Below, piece after piece: positions 32,933 through 41,587 of a DNA stretch of 64,000 nucleotides. Position 1 is the first letter of the stretch, and each line of letters begins with the position of its first letter. The stretch is from Shinella sp. SUS2 (GTDB lineage Bacteria > Pseudomonadota > Alphaproteobacteria > Rhizobiales > Rhizobiaceae): NCBI RefSeq assembly GCF_001262505.1, contig NZ_KQ410743.1, forward strand, positions 36,068 through 100,067, in the 5' to 3' direction. Under the pieces are notes generated by a model. The model made no database searches, was not told the DNA's origin, and was given only the letters and a program-made list of their open reading frames with translations. Both the position numbers and the translations under genes were made by a program.

Positions 32933-34012
32933 TTATTCGCCCCCGGCCTTATGCACCTTTTCCGTCGTGCGCTCCGGCAGGCGCTCGACAGTCTTCTCGC
33001 CGCTGCGTGCGGCAAGCCGGTCGAGCGTGCGGCGCAGCGCTTTCGCTTCCTCCTGCTGTGCCTCGATCCAGTCGCGCAACATCTGCTGCTCGCTGCGCAT
33101 GTTCTTGACGAGGCCCTGGATACCTTCGGCAAGGCTGGCCATGGCCGCGGTCGAACGCCCGGGCCCGCCCTCCTGCGCCAGCTTGAGGATCTGCTGGGCC
33201 AGCGCCTGCACGTCGGTGGAGGAGTTGGCCGCCATGTCGACCACCGGCTGCAGCTCCGAGCCGACATCGGTGACGGACGAAAGCCAGTTTTCCAGCTCCG
33301 TATAAAAGCGGTTCTGTGCGCGGCCGGCCTGAAGGTCGAGGAAGCCGAGAATCAGCGAGCCGGAGAGGCCGAAAAGCGAGGTGGAGAAAGCCGTCCCCAT
33401 GCCTTCGAGCGGCGCGGAAAGGCCTTCCTTCAGCGCGTTGAGAATGTCGTTCGCCGTACCGGCACCGGCATCGAGTGACTGGATGACGGCGCTGATCGAG
33501 CCGATCGTTCCGAGCAATCCCCAGAAGGTGCCAAGCAGGCCGAGGAAGACGAGAAGGCCGATCAGGTAGCGGGAGGTGTCGCGCGATTCGTCGAGGCGCG
33601 TGGCGATGGAATCAAGGATCGACCGTAACGCCGTGGTCGAGAGCGCCACCGAATGACGCCGACCGATCAAAGCACGCATCGGCGCAAGCAGGACAGGATC
33701 GCGCCCGACCTTCTCGGCGCTGCCGGCCGCGCGGAACGAATTGAACCAGCGCACCTCCGGCCGCAACGCCAGCACATGGTTGAAGACCAGCAGGATGCCG
33801 ATCAGCAGAACGCCGAGAATAAGGCCGTTCAGGCCGGGGTTGCTGAGGAAGGCCGATTGCGCCTGGCGGAAGAGGATGGCGGCCACGAAGCCGACGATGA
33901 TGAGGAAGATCACCATCGTCCAGAAGAAGGCCATGGGGCTTGAGAGTTTGTGGGGATAATCTTCCCCGGTCTCGGGCGACCCTCCCCAACCCGACAGCCC
34001 AAGCTTCGCCAT
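32933..34012 (-). CDS. MotA/TolQ/ExbB-like proton channel protein of a stator-like pair
   Basis: 359 residues, start ATG 34012 with GGAGAG upstream. Two membrane helices near the N-terminus (PMAFFWTMVIFLIIVGFVAA; GLILGVLLIGILLVFNHV) and two in the middle (YLIGLLVFLGLLGTFWGLLGTIG; SLFGLSGSLILGFLDLQAG, each in shorter runs). The second pair matches the MotA/TolQ channel domain, and a long charged C-terminal helix follows. With the MotB/OmpA-like partner it should make an ion-driven torque or pulling complex anchored to the wall. The load is unknown. Zorya ZorAB and TolQR are distant analogues. Confidence 0.82.
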   Translation of the reverse strand: MAKLGLSGWGGSPETGEDYPHKLSSPMAFFWTMVIFLIIVGFVAAILFRQAQSAFLSNPGLNGLILGVLLIGILLVFNHVLALRPEVRWFNSFRAAGSAEKVGRDPVLLAPMRALIGRRHSVALSTTALRSILDSIATRLDESRDTSRYLIGLLVFLGLLGTFWGLLGTIGSISAVIQSLDAGAGTANDILNALKEGLSAPLEGMGTAFSTSLFGLSGSLILGFLDLQAGRAQNRFYTELENWLSSVTDVGSELQPVVDMAANSSTDVQALAQQILKLAQEGGPGRSTAAMASLAEGIQGLVKNMRSEQQMLRDWIEAQQEEAKALRRTLDRLAARSGEKTVERLPERTTEKVHKAGGE

Positions 34013-34121
34013 GTCGTCGTCTCTCCGCTTCCTTGTCGGGCGGGAGACTAGAGGAAGATTGCGCCGAATTGAAGGGCTTAGCGGCAACAGCGGCGCGGAA
34101 TGCGCCGCCCATTTGCGGGTC

Positions 34122-34922
34122 TTAGCGGGTCGGCACCGGGCGATGCACGACTTCGCCCAGCGCCTTGTGGATATATTCGTTGCCCGCGATGATCGTGCCG
34201 GTGTCGAGCATGGCGCTGCCGCCCGTCAGATCGGTTGCATAGCCGCCGGCTTCGCGAATCAGGAGAATACCAGCCGCCAGATCCCACGGCGCCAGATCGC
34301 GTTCCCAGAAGCCGTCGAAACGGCCCGCGGCGACATAGGCAAGGTCGAGCGCGGCAGAGCCGAGACGACGCATGCCGGCGACTTCACCCATCACGTGGCG
34401 CAGCTCGATAAGGAACTTGCCATGGTTGCCGCGGCCGAGATGCGGCACGCCGCAGCCGATGACCGCATCCGACAGGTTCTTACGGGCCGCAACGCGCAGG
34501 CGCCGATCGTTGAGGAAGGCGCCGCCGCCACGCTCGGCGGTGAAGAGTTCATCCGTCGCCGGGTTCAGCACCACGGCAGCAACGATCTCGCCGTTGCGCT
34601 CGAGCGCGATCGAAATGGCGAAGGCGGGAATGCCGTGCAGGAAGTTGGTCGTGCCGTCGAGCGGATCGACGATCCAGCGATGTGCCCCGTCGGTGCCGGC
34701 GATCTCTTCCGATTCCTCGCCAAGGAAACCGTAGGTCGGACGGGCCTTCATCAGGTCTTCACGGATCAGCTTCTCCGCCTTTCGGTCGGCCTGCGAGACA
34801 TAGTCGCCCGGGCCCTTGAGCGAGACCTGCAGGTTCTGCACCTCGCCGAAGTCGCGCGCGAGCGACTTGCCGGCCTTGAAGGCGGCCTGAACCATGACGT
34901 TGAGAAGAGCTGAACGAGCCAT
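34122..34922 (-). CDS. suhB: Inositol-1-monophosphatase family protein (SuhB)
   Basis: 266 residues, start ATG 34922 (MARSALLNVMVQAA). Mg2+-binding motifs are intact: FLGEESEE, WIVDPLDGTTNFLHG, and APWDLAAGILLIREAGG. SuhB proteins hydrolyse inositol phosphates and in enterobacteria also associate with transcription antitermination on rRNA; only the phosphatase role is supported by these residues. It lies upstream of the stator-like pair on the same strand, with a 109-base gap. Confidence 0.93.
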   Translation of the reverse strand: MARSALLNVMVQAAFKAGKSLARDFGEVQNLQVSLKGPGDYVSQADRKAEKLIREDLMKARPTYGFLGEESEEIAGTDGAHRWIVDPLDGTTNFLHGIPAFAISIALERNGEIVAAVVLNPATDELFTAERGGGAFLNDRRLRVAARKNLSDAVIGCGVPHLGRGNHGKFLIELRHVMGEVAGMRRLGSAALDLAYVAAGRFDGFWERDLAPWDLAAGILLIREAGGYATDLTGGSAMLDTGTIIAGNEYIHKALGEVVHRPVPTR

Positions 34923-35102
34923 GTAGAAATAATCCTTCGGGAATGTCCGGCGCTTCGAAACGGCAGAGCCGCGGCGCGAAAGCACGCCGTGACCGGAATA
35001 TGTGGCCTCAAAACCACAAATCCCCCGAAGTTTCAAGCCTTCGCCCCCTGCAACGGCTGCAATGCAGGGGGCCTGATGCTGCAAAGGGTAAACGGGACGG
35101 CC

Positions 35103-36245
35103 TCAGGAGCCGGACCGGTACTTGTTCGCCGCGTCGACTGCAGCCTTCTGTTGTGTGTCGCTGAGGCCGAGATAGAAGTCCTCGAGCGAGGGATCGTTGA
35201 GCCCGGCGCGGCGCGCCAGAACGAACCACTTGCCTGCCTCGACCGGATCGGCCTTCGTGCCGATGGCATGGATATAGAGCTGGGCGAGCTTGCTCTGGGC
35301 CACGGCATTGCCGCCGCCGGCCGCCCGCTTCAGCCACTTGAAGCCGGCCTCGTAGTCACGCTCGCCGCCCGTGCCGTTGACCAGCCACATGCCGAGATCG
35401 AGCTGGGCCGTATCGAAGCCGGCGCGCGCCGCGCGCAGCAGCCACTCACGGGCGCGCCTGGTCTTCTCCTCCGGCAGGTCCTTCAAACCGATATAAATCT
35501 GCGAAACGGCATATTGCGCATCGGCAATGCCCTGCTCGGCGGATTTTTCATAGTAGGGCAACGCGGCGCGCAGGCCCTTTTCTCCCGGAGAATCGGCCAC
35601 CAGCACCTGTGCATAGTTGAACTGGGCGGAGGCATTGCCAAGCTCGGCCGATTTCTTCATCAGCTCGTCCGCCCTGGTGCGGTCTTCCTTCGAGCCCGAG
35701 CGCTCCATCAAGAGGATGGCATATTTGAACATGCCGGTCGGATCGCCGCCGCCTGCCGCCTGCTCATACCAGAACATGGCCTGTTCGCGGTTGCGCTTGA
35801 CGCCGAGGCCGCGATCGAGGACCTCGGCCACCAGTGTCTGGGCTGCCGGATCGCCGAGCTGCGCGCGCGGCAGGGCCAGCTCCATCGCCGTCAGGTAGCG
35901 CCCGCGCTGGAAAGCGCCATACGCCTCGTCGATCTTTCCGGTAAAGGGTTTTTCCGCCGGCAATGCCGGCAGGTCCGCCCCCATGCGGTCGAGCACCGAG
36001 AGGCCGGTCGAAGGGCCATCGGCCGGCTTTTCCGTCTGCTTGTCCGTCTTCGCAGCAGACGCGTCATCGACAGATACCGGCTCAACGTCGGTCGCCGGAT
36101 CCTTGGCGACCTCAGCACTACCGGCCGTGACGGACGGTCCCTTCTTCGCCGTTTCCGCAAGGGCGGGAATGGCCACGACGACACCCGCGGCGAGAAACGC
36201 CACCGGCGCGATACGGCAAGCTTGGATGAGAACGGCCCTGATCAT
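35103..36245 (-). CDS. Exported Sel1/TPR-repeat protein
   Basis: 380 residues. A signal peptide (about 1-30, ending PALAE) and a Lys/Asp/Pro-rich linker (about 35-95) are followed by Sel1-like repeats of about 36 residues each: AAQTLVAEVLDRGLGVKRN, GMFKYAILLMERSG, ASAQFNYAQVLV, DAQYAVSQIYIGL, TAQLDLGMWLVNGTG, VAQSKLAQLYIHAIG. Such repeats bind partner proteins; rhizobial periplasmic Sel1 proteins include the sensor-inhibitor ExoR, but this one is longer and differs in layout. No partner is visible here. Confidence 0.85.
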   Translation of the reverse strand: MIRAVLIQACRIAPVAFLAAGVVVAIPALAETAKKGPSVTAGSAEVAKDPATDVEPVSVDDASAAKTDKQTEKPADGPSTGLSVLDRMGADLPALPAEKPFTGKIDEAYGAFQRGRYLTAMELALPRAQLGDPAAQTLVAEVLDRGLGVKRNREQAMFWYEQAAGGGDPTGMFKYAILLMERSGSKEDRTRADELMKKSAELGNASAQFNYAQVLVADSPGEKGLRAALPYYEKSAEQGIADAQYAVSQIYIGLKDLPEEKTRRAREWLLRAARAGFDTAQLDLGMWLVNGTGGERDYEAGFKWLKRAAGGGNAVAQSKLAQLYIHAIGTKADPVEAGKWFVLARRAGLNDPSLEDFYLGLSDTQQKAAVDAANKYRSGS

Positions 36246-36254
36246 GCGCGCCTA

Positions 36255-36908
36255 CTATTGCTCAAACCGTGGCGCTTTTTCGTCAAGAAGCGCATTGACG
36301 GCGGCAACAACATGGGGCGCCTGCGCCGGATCGGCGAAAACCGCCCGGTCGAGCGCCACAAATTCCGCGCCCGTCTCGGCCGCAGCAAGCGCGGACTGCG
36401 GATCCGTACCGCCGAGCACGATGCAGGGAATCTCCACCATCGAGGCCCACCATTCGGCAAGCGCAAGGTTCTTCGGGTGCGCCTCCGGCTTGATGTCGCC
36501 ACCGATCTTGCCGAAGAAGATGTAATCGGGCTGCACCTCGCCGATCTCCAGTGCCTTGTGCCGGTCGGTCGCGTTGCCGCCGCCGACGATAAGTTTCGGC
36601 GTGAACTTCTCGACGGCTTCGCCGAGCGCCTCGAGCCCGCCGGTGATGTGAATGCCGTCGGCTTTCGCACGGCCAGCAACACGGGTATCGCCGGCAACGA
36701 GCGCTGCAGCGCCTGCCTGCTGGATGATTGGAACCAGGGTTTCGGCATGTTTCTGGAACTGGCCGTCGTCCAGCCCGTATTGCGGCAGGATCACCGAGGC
36801 GACGTCGCCGCCCTTCAGTGCGCCCTCCAGCATCGCGGCGCGGGCGGCAAGGTCCTCACCCTCGGGGAGGATCAGCACCAGACGGCAGCGGGGTTCGGCA
36901 TCGGACAT
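36255..36908 (-). CDS. ThiE-like (thiamine-phosphate synthase fold) protein with altered motifs
   Basis: 217 residues with the TIM-barrel pattern of the ThiE/TenI family: RCRLVLILPEGEDLAARA, LVAGDTRVAGRAKADGIHITGG in two runs, KLIVGGGNATDRHKAL, PDYIFFGKIGGD, CIVLGGTDPQSALAAAETGAEFVALDR in two runs. The usual GVHLGQxD and PTxTK segments of true thiamine-phosphate synthase are replaced (DGIHITGG; GGDIKPEAHPKN), so diphosphate binding is doubtful. No thi genes or TPP riboswitch are nearby. I call it a ThiE-like protein of uncertain reaction. It is followed by the Sel1 gene at 9 bases. Confidence 0.75.
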   Translation of the reverse strand: MSDAEPRCRLVLILPEGEDLAARAAMLEGALKGGDVASVILPQYGLDDGQFQKHAETLVPIIQQAGAAALVAGDTRVAGRAKADGIHITGGLEALGEAVEKFTPKLIVGGGNATDRHKALEIGEVQPDYIFFGKIGGDIKPEAHPKNLALAEWWASMVEIPCIVLGGTDPQSALAAAETGAEFVALDRAVFADPAQAPHVVAAVNALLDEKAPRFEQ

Positions 36909-36997
36909 GGATGAACTTCCTTAGAATACGGCACTCAGGCTCGTCATAACAGATCAAAGCGGATAGACGGAAGGACGAACAGGATCAATCGCCCTCC

Positions 36998-37768
36998 ATG
37001 TCCATCGACCCCACCATCTACTACGCCGCCATTCCCGCAGTTCTCCTGGTCGGTTTGACGAAGGGCGGCATGGGCGAGGCATTGGCCCTGATGGGCGTGC
37101 CGTTGCTTGCCATGGCCGTTCCGCCGGTGCAAGCCGCCGCCATCCTGCTGCCCATCCTCGTGGTCATGGACTGCGTCTCGCTCTGGATCTGGCGCCAGCA
37201 CAACGACCGCACGCTGCTCAAAATGCTGCTGCCCGGCGCCCTCGTCGGCATCGCGATCGGCTGGGCGACATCGGCCTATGTGCCACGCGACGCATTGCGC
37301 CTCATCATCGGCCTCATCACCGTGCTCTTCGTCGCCCGCTACTTCTACAACAGCTGGCGCGCACGGCGCGGCTATGTCGTCCCGGCGAAGCCGCACCGGC
37401 TGCTACCTGCCGCCTTCTTCGGCACGCTGTCCGGTTATGGCAGCTTCGTCGCCCATGCCGGCGGTGCGCCCTTCCAGGTTTACGGCCTGCCGCTGAAGCT
37501 GCCCCCGCGCGACTATACCGGTGCAGGCGTGCGCTTCTTCGCAATCCTCAACGCGATCAAGCTCGGCCCCTATTTCGCCCTCGGCCAGCTCGACACGACC
37601 AACCTGACGATTTCCGCCACGCTGGTGCCGCTCGCCATCGTAGCAACCGCTATCGGTGGTTTCCTCGTCAAGCGCATGAAGCCCGAGGTCTTCTACCCCT
37701 TCATGTATGCCATGGCCCTCATCGCCGGCCTGAAGCTCTCCTGGGACGGGGTTCTGGCCTTCCTCTAA
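36998..37768 (+). CDS. TauE/SafE family membrane transporter
   Basis: 256 residues with about eight hydrophobic helices. The family start appears as YYAAIPAVLLVGLTKGG, and the second half repeats it around FFGTLSGYGSFVAHAGGAPFQVYGL. Members export sulfite, sulfoacetate or other small sulfur compounds and anions; the substrate here is unknown. It is divergent from the ThiE-like gene and followed 72 bases later by a small ArsR regulator on the same strand. Confidence 0.9.
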   Translation: MSIDPTIYYAAIPAVLLVGLTKGGMGEALALMGVPLLAMAVPPVQAAAILLPILVVMDCVSLWIWRQHNDRTLLKMLLPGALVGIAIGWATSAYVPRDALRLIIGLITVLFVARYFYNSWRARRGYVVPAKPHRLLPAAFFGTLSGYGSFVAHAGGAPFQVYGLPLKLPPRDYTGAGVRFFAILNAIKLGPYFALGQLDTTNLTISATLVPLAIVATAIGGFLVKRMKPEVFYPFMYAMALIAGLKLSWDGVLAFL

Positions 37769-37840
37769 GCCCGGAGATCCAGGGCCTTCGCAGCGCACAA
37801 AACGCTTGCCGCAAATGCTGCTTTGCCATAGCTTCCCGCC

Positions 37841-38101
37841 ATGGCGCACCCGGACCCCTTTACGGCGATTGCCGACCCCAACCGCAGGTTCCTGCTGGAG
37901 GAGCTGCGCCGCGCGCCGCGCACGGTGAACGAGCTTTCCGAAGGTCTGCCGATCAGCCGCCCGGCTGTCTCGCAGCACCTGAAGGCCCTGCTCGACTGCA
38001 ATCTCGTCAGCGTCAAATCCGAAGGCACGAAGCGCATCTACGCCATCAACGCGAAGGGCTTCGACCGGCTCAATCTCTGGCTCGACCAGTTCTGGGCGTA
38101 A
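37841..38101 (+). CDS. Small ArsR-type winged-helix regulator
   Basis: 86 residues: FTAIADPNRRFLLEELRRAPRTVNELSEGL in two runs, then the recognition helix ISRPAVSQHLKALLDCNLVSV and the wing EGTKRIYAINAKGFDRLNLW. The metal-binding CVC motif of arsenite sensors is absent; it is in the SdpR/YgaV-like group used with diverse signals. Downstream of the TauE/SafE gene, so it may control it. Confidence 0.88.
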   Translation: MAHPDPFTAIADPNRRFLLEELRRAPRTVNELSEGLPISRPAVSQHLKALLDCNLVSVKSEGTKRIYAINAKGFDRLNLWLDQFWA

Positions 38102-38289
38102 CGCCTTCGTCCCATCCTGAAACAGAACGCCCCGGCGCGTCATCATGGCGGCCAGGGCGTCTCGACATCTAATGTTTTCGTGTACCGGGAGCGGTTTCGC
38201 GAAATGGGCTCCTACCCTGGTCCTCCCATACAGACCAACTGTTCCGCGACCCTCACCCCTTCCGTAATTTTGGAAAAATCCCTGTCCTT
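38102..38289. other. Gap without recognisable features
   Basis: This stretch between the ArsR gene and the minus-strand DUF465 gene shows no coding frame with normal codon use, no clear terminator and no repeat. Confidence 0.5.
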
Positions 38290-38463
38290 TCAGTGAGACG
38301 AACCGCGAATGCGCTCGATCTCATCCTTGATGCGCAGCTTGCGACGCTTGATGTCTGCAATCGTCTGGTCCTCAGAGGAGGGCTGGTTCATTGCAGCGTG
38401 CAGCTCTGCTTCCAGAGCGAAGTGCTTCTTTTCGAGCGTGGCCAGATGAGCCTCAATCGTCAT
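38290..38463 (-). CDS. DUF465/YdcH family small protein, copy 1
   Basis: 57 residues, start ATG 38463 with AAGGAAGGAAC upstream. MTIEAHLATLEKKHFALEAELHAAM is one helix, then the conserved ADIKRRKLRIKDEIERIRG. This is the DUF465 pattern: helical hairpin proteins of unknown function, abundant in proteobacteria. It is divergent from a second DUF465 gene 216 bases away. Confidence 0.85.
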   Translation of the reverse strand: MTIEAHLATLEKKHFALEAELHAAMNQPSSEDQTIADIKRRKLRIKDEIERIRGSSH

Positions 38464-38679
38464 GTGACAGTTCCTTCCTTTTGCTTGCACCCGGTCATTT
38501 GCATGCCGGGTGATCCAGGTTGCAACAGAACTAGTGTGCCATGTCATTTTTCATTTGTCGAAGGCGAAAACGTGGCAAGGGATAACTTCCCGTTACCAGG
38601 GGTTTCGTGGTAGGAGCAGCCTTCATACAAGCTGGGGACCGCGGTTCTGCCGCGCCGCCGACGACGGGGAAAGAATAGC

Positions 38680-38883
38680 ATGGCAGACCAGGAACAGGCT
38701 GAATTGCGGCTTGCCGCCGCACGGCTTCGCCAGGAGCACGAAGACTACGATGCCGCTATCAATGCAATGATCCAGGTCGGCTGCGAAGCCCTCAGAATCC
38801 AGCGCATGAAGAAGAAGAAACTGGTCCTCAAGGACAAGATTTCCAAGCTGGAAGACCAGATCATCCCCGACATCATCGCCTAA
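38680..38883 (+). CDS. DUF465/YdcH family small protein, copy 2
   Basis: 67 residues: LRLAAARLRQEHEDYDAAINAMI and the conserved IQRMKKKKLVLKDKISKLEDQIIPDII in two runs. Same fold as the divergent copy at 38290-38463 but clearly diverged in sequence. It ends 14 bases before purE, so it may be cotranscribed with purE-purK. Confidence 0.85.
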   Translation: MADQEQAELRLAAARLRQEHEDYDAAINAMIQVGCEALRIQRMKKKKLVLKDKISKLEDQIIPDIIA

Positions 38884-38897
38884 CCGGACGAGACGCC

Positions 38898-39397
<500 letters not shown>

Positions 39398-39401
<4 letters not shown>

Positions 39402-40456
39402 GCACACGCACGATCGGCATTATCGGCGGCGGCCAGCTTGGCCGCATGCTGGCCATGGCGGCTGCCCGGTTGAACCTGCGGACCGTGATCCTGGAACCGC
39501 AGGCCGATTGTCCGGCCGCGCAGGTCGCCAACGCCCAGATCGTCGCAGCCTATGACGATCCGGATGCGCTTGCAGAGCTTGCCCGCGTCTCGGACGTCGT
39601 GACCTACGAATTCGAGAACGTGCCGGTCTCCGCCGCCGAGGCGCTTGCCGCCGCCGTAGCGGTCTATCCGCCGTCGCGCGCGCTGGAGGTCTCGCAGGAC
39701 CGGCTCGTCGAGAAGCGCTTCATCCGCGATTGCGGCATCCTCACCGCCGACTTCGCCGCCGTGGACAGCCAGGCCGAGCTTGAAGACGCGCTCGACCGCT
39801 TCGGCGGCGTCGGCGTGCTGAAGACGCGCCGCCTCGGTTACGACGGCAAGGGCCAGCGGCTGTTTCGTTCACCCGCCGAAGAGCGCGACGGCGCCTTCGA
39901 GGCACTTGGGGGCGTACCGCTGATCCTCGAGAGCCTTGTGCCCTTCGAGCGGGAAGTGTCGATCATTGCCGCACGCGACCGCGACGGCACGATCGCCTGC
40001 TACGACCCGGCGGAAAACGTCCACCAGAACGGCATCCTGCACACCTCGACCCTGCCCGCCCGCATCAGCGAGGCGACCGCGGACCAGGCCCGCAAGGCCG
40101 CACGCGCCATACTCGACCAGCTCGGCTATGTCGGCGTCATCGGCGTCGAGTTCTTCGTGCTGCCGGATGGCGGGCTCGTGGCCAACGAGATCGCGCCGCG
40201 CGTGCACAATTCCGGCCACTGGACGGAGGCGGCCTGCGTCATCTCGCAGTTCGAACAGCATATCCGCGCCGTCGCCGGCCATACGCTCGGCGACCCTCGC
40301 CGCCATTCCGATTGCGTGATGCAGAATCTCGTCGGCGACGATATCGAGGACGTTCCCGCATGGCTCGCCAGACCCGGCGTGCTTGTTCATCTCTACGGGA
40401 AGACGGAAGCCCGGCCAGGCCGCAAAATGGGGCATGTCACGCAAATTCTGGGCTGA
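39398..40456 (+). CDS. purK: 5-(carboxyamino)imidazole ribonucleotide synthase PurK
   Basis: ATP-grasp enzyme that carboxylates AIR with bicarbonate, feeding PurE. 352 residues: IGIIGGGQLGRMLAMAA, YEFENVPVSAAEAL, VLKTRRLGYDGKGQ, GVEFFVLPDGGLVANEIAPRVHNSGHWT in two runs, and the C-terminal MGHVTQIL. ATGA overlap with purE. Confidence 0.97.
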
Positions 40457-40548
40457 TGCGATTCCGGGAAAACTGCGCGCAAAGGCCAAAAAAACCGTCA
40501 GGGACGCTGGAAAACCAGCCTGTGTCGCGGAAAACCCTCCGCAAATGG

Positions 40549-40577
40549 TTGACAGCACAAAAGTGACAGGGTACATG
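40549..40577 (+). promoter_or_regulatory. Strong candidate promoter for rpmJ
   Basis: Consensus TTGACA (40549-40554), 17-base spacer, TACATG (40572-40577). It is the best sigma-70 match seen in the window and implies a leader of about 85 bases before rpmJ. Confidence 0.65.
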
Positions 40578-40593
40578 CCTGCCAACCCGAAAG

Positions 40594-40616
40594 CGCGCCC
40601 GAAACGGCGCGTTTTT
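40594..40616 (+). terminator. Hairpin with T-run in the rpmJ leader or after purK
   Basis: CGCGCC-CGAAAC-GGCGCG followed by TTTTT. It lies about 140 bases after purK but only about 10 bases after the expected rpmJ start site. It may end purK read-through, or tune rpmJ as an attenuator. Confidence 0.5.
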
Positions 40617-40669
40617 GATTGAGGAAATCCGGCGAACTCGAGTCGCCCTGCAATACGCGGATCAGAAAA

Positions 40670-40795
40670 ATGAAGATCAAGAATTCGCTCAAGTCGCTCA
40701 AGGCTCGTCATCGCGAGAACCGCCTTGTTCGCCGTAAGGGCCGCATCTACATCATCAACAAGCAGAACCCGCGCTTCAAGGCTCGTCAGGGCTGA
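40670..40795 (+). CDS. rpmJ: 50S ribosomal protein L36 (cysteine-free form)
   Basis: 41 residues: MKIKNSLKSLKARHRENRL, VRRKGRIYIINKQNPRFKARQG in shorter runs. No zinc-binding cysteines, so this is the C-minus L36, as in other alphaproteobacteria. It is a stand-alone gene outside the spc operon. GGATCAG is the only upstream purine-rich stretch, so the ribosome site is weak, but the protein match is unmistakable. Confidence 0.95.
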   Translation: MKIKNSLKSLKARHRENRLVRRKGRIYIINKQNPRFKARQG

Positions 40796-40884
40796 TTGTC
40801 GCCGCGGTCGCCATCCTGCAATGGGATGTGGTGATCGAGAAATATCGATTTGAAGTTGGGCCATGGCGGTTTACAATAACCGCC

Positions 40885-41493
40885 ATGCGCTTTTTTATGC
40901 TTTCAGCACTCTGCCTTTCCCTCTCCCTGATCGGTACCGCACCGACTGCCGCGCTTGCGCAGGCCGTAAAGGCATCCGTCGATCCAGCTGCATCCAGCGC
41001 CTTCACGACCCCGGCACAACGCCTCGACAAGCTCTTCAGCGAGCTGAAACACGAGGGAAACGCGGATAGCGCCCGCGGCATCGCCGACCAGATTCGCCGG
41101 GAATGGCAGGATTCGGGTAGTGCCAGCATCAACCTCCTGATCCAGTGGGCCGACAAGGCAATATCCGAAGAAAAGAACGCCGCGGCGCTCGATTTTCTCG
41201 ATGAGGCGATTCGCCTGAAGCCCGACTATGTCGAAGGCTGGAACCGACGGGCCACCCTGCACTTCAAGATGGGCAACTATCGCAAATCGATGTCCGACAT
41301 CAACCAGGTGCTGGCCATCGAACCGCGCCACTTCGGCGCACTCGCCGGCATGGCCGCGATCCTCGCGCAGTCGGGCCGGGACGAGATGGCGTTGAGAGCC
41401 TGGGAGCGCTTCCTCGACATCTATCCAACCGAGCGGCAGGCGCAGAAGGAAATGGGGGACCTTGCCGAAAAGCTGACCGGCCAGCGGACATAA
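40885..41493 (+). CDS. Exported TPR protein
   Basis: 202 residues. Start at ATG 40885 puts a signal peptide at the N-terminus (MRFFMLSALCLSLSLIG, cleavage near ALAQ); an in-frame GTG at 40828 is possible. TPR repeats follow: ALDFLDEAIRLKPDYVEGWNRRA in two runs, NYRKSMSDINQVLAIEPRHFGAL, and ALRAWERFLDIYPTE. Probably a periplasmic scaffold; the partner is unknown. Similar small TPR proteins lie beside rpmJ in other rhizobia. Confidence 0.82.
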   Translation: MRFFMLSALCLSLSLIGTAPTAALAQAVKASVDPAASSAFTTPAQRLDKLFSELKHEGNADSARGIADQIRREWQDSGSASINLLIQWADKAISEEKNAAALDFLDEAIRLKPDYVEGWNRRATLHFKMGNYRKSMSDINQVLAIEPRHFGALAGMAAILAQSGRDEMALRAWERFLDIYPTERQAQKEMGDLAEKLTGQRT

Positions 41494-41587
41494 CCTTCGG
41501 CAGTGAACCGGCACGGCGCGGTTTTCGTAGATCGGTTACTTCCACCGCCTGAAACCGGACCCTGCCTTGCCCTCCGCCCTCCGCACC

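Noticed and set aside
31899..34012. Considered a Zorya phage-defence locus because of the ZorAB-like pair.
   Set aside because: No ZorC, ZorD or ZorE genes flank it; neighbours are suhB and a transporter binding protein in apparent core chromosome.
36909..36997. Looked for a TPP riboswitch near the ThiE-like gene.
   Set aside because: The gap is only 89 bases and has no CUGAGA or ACCUGA-type thi-box sequence.
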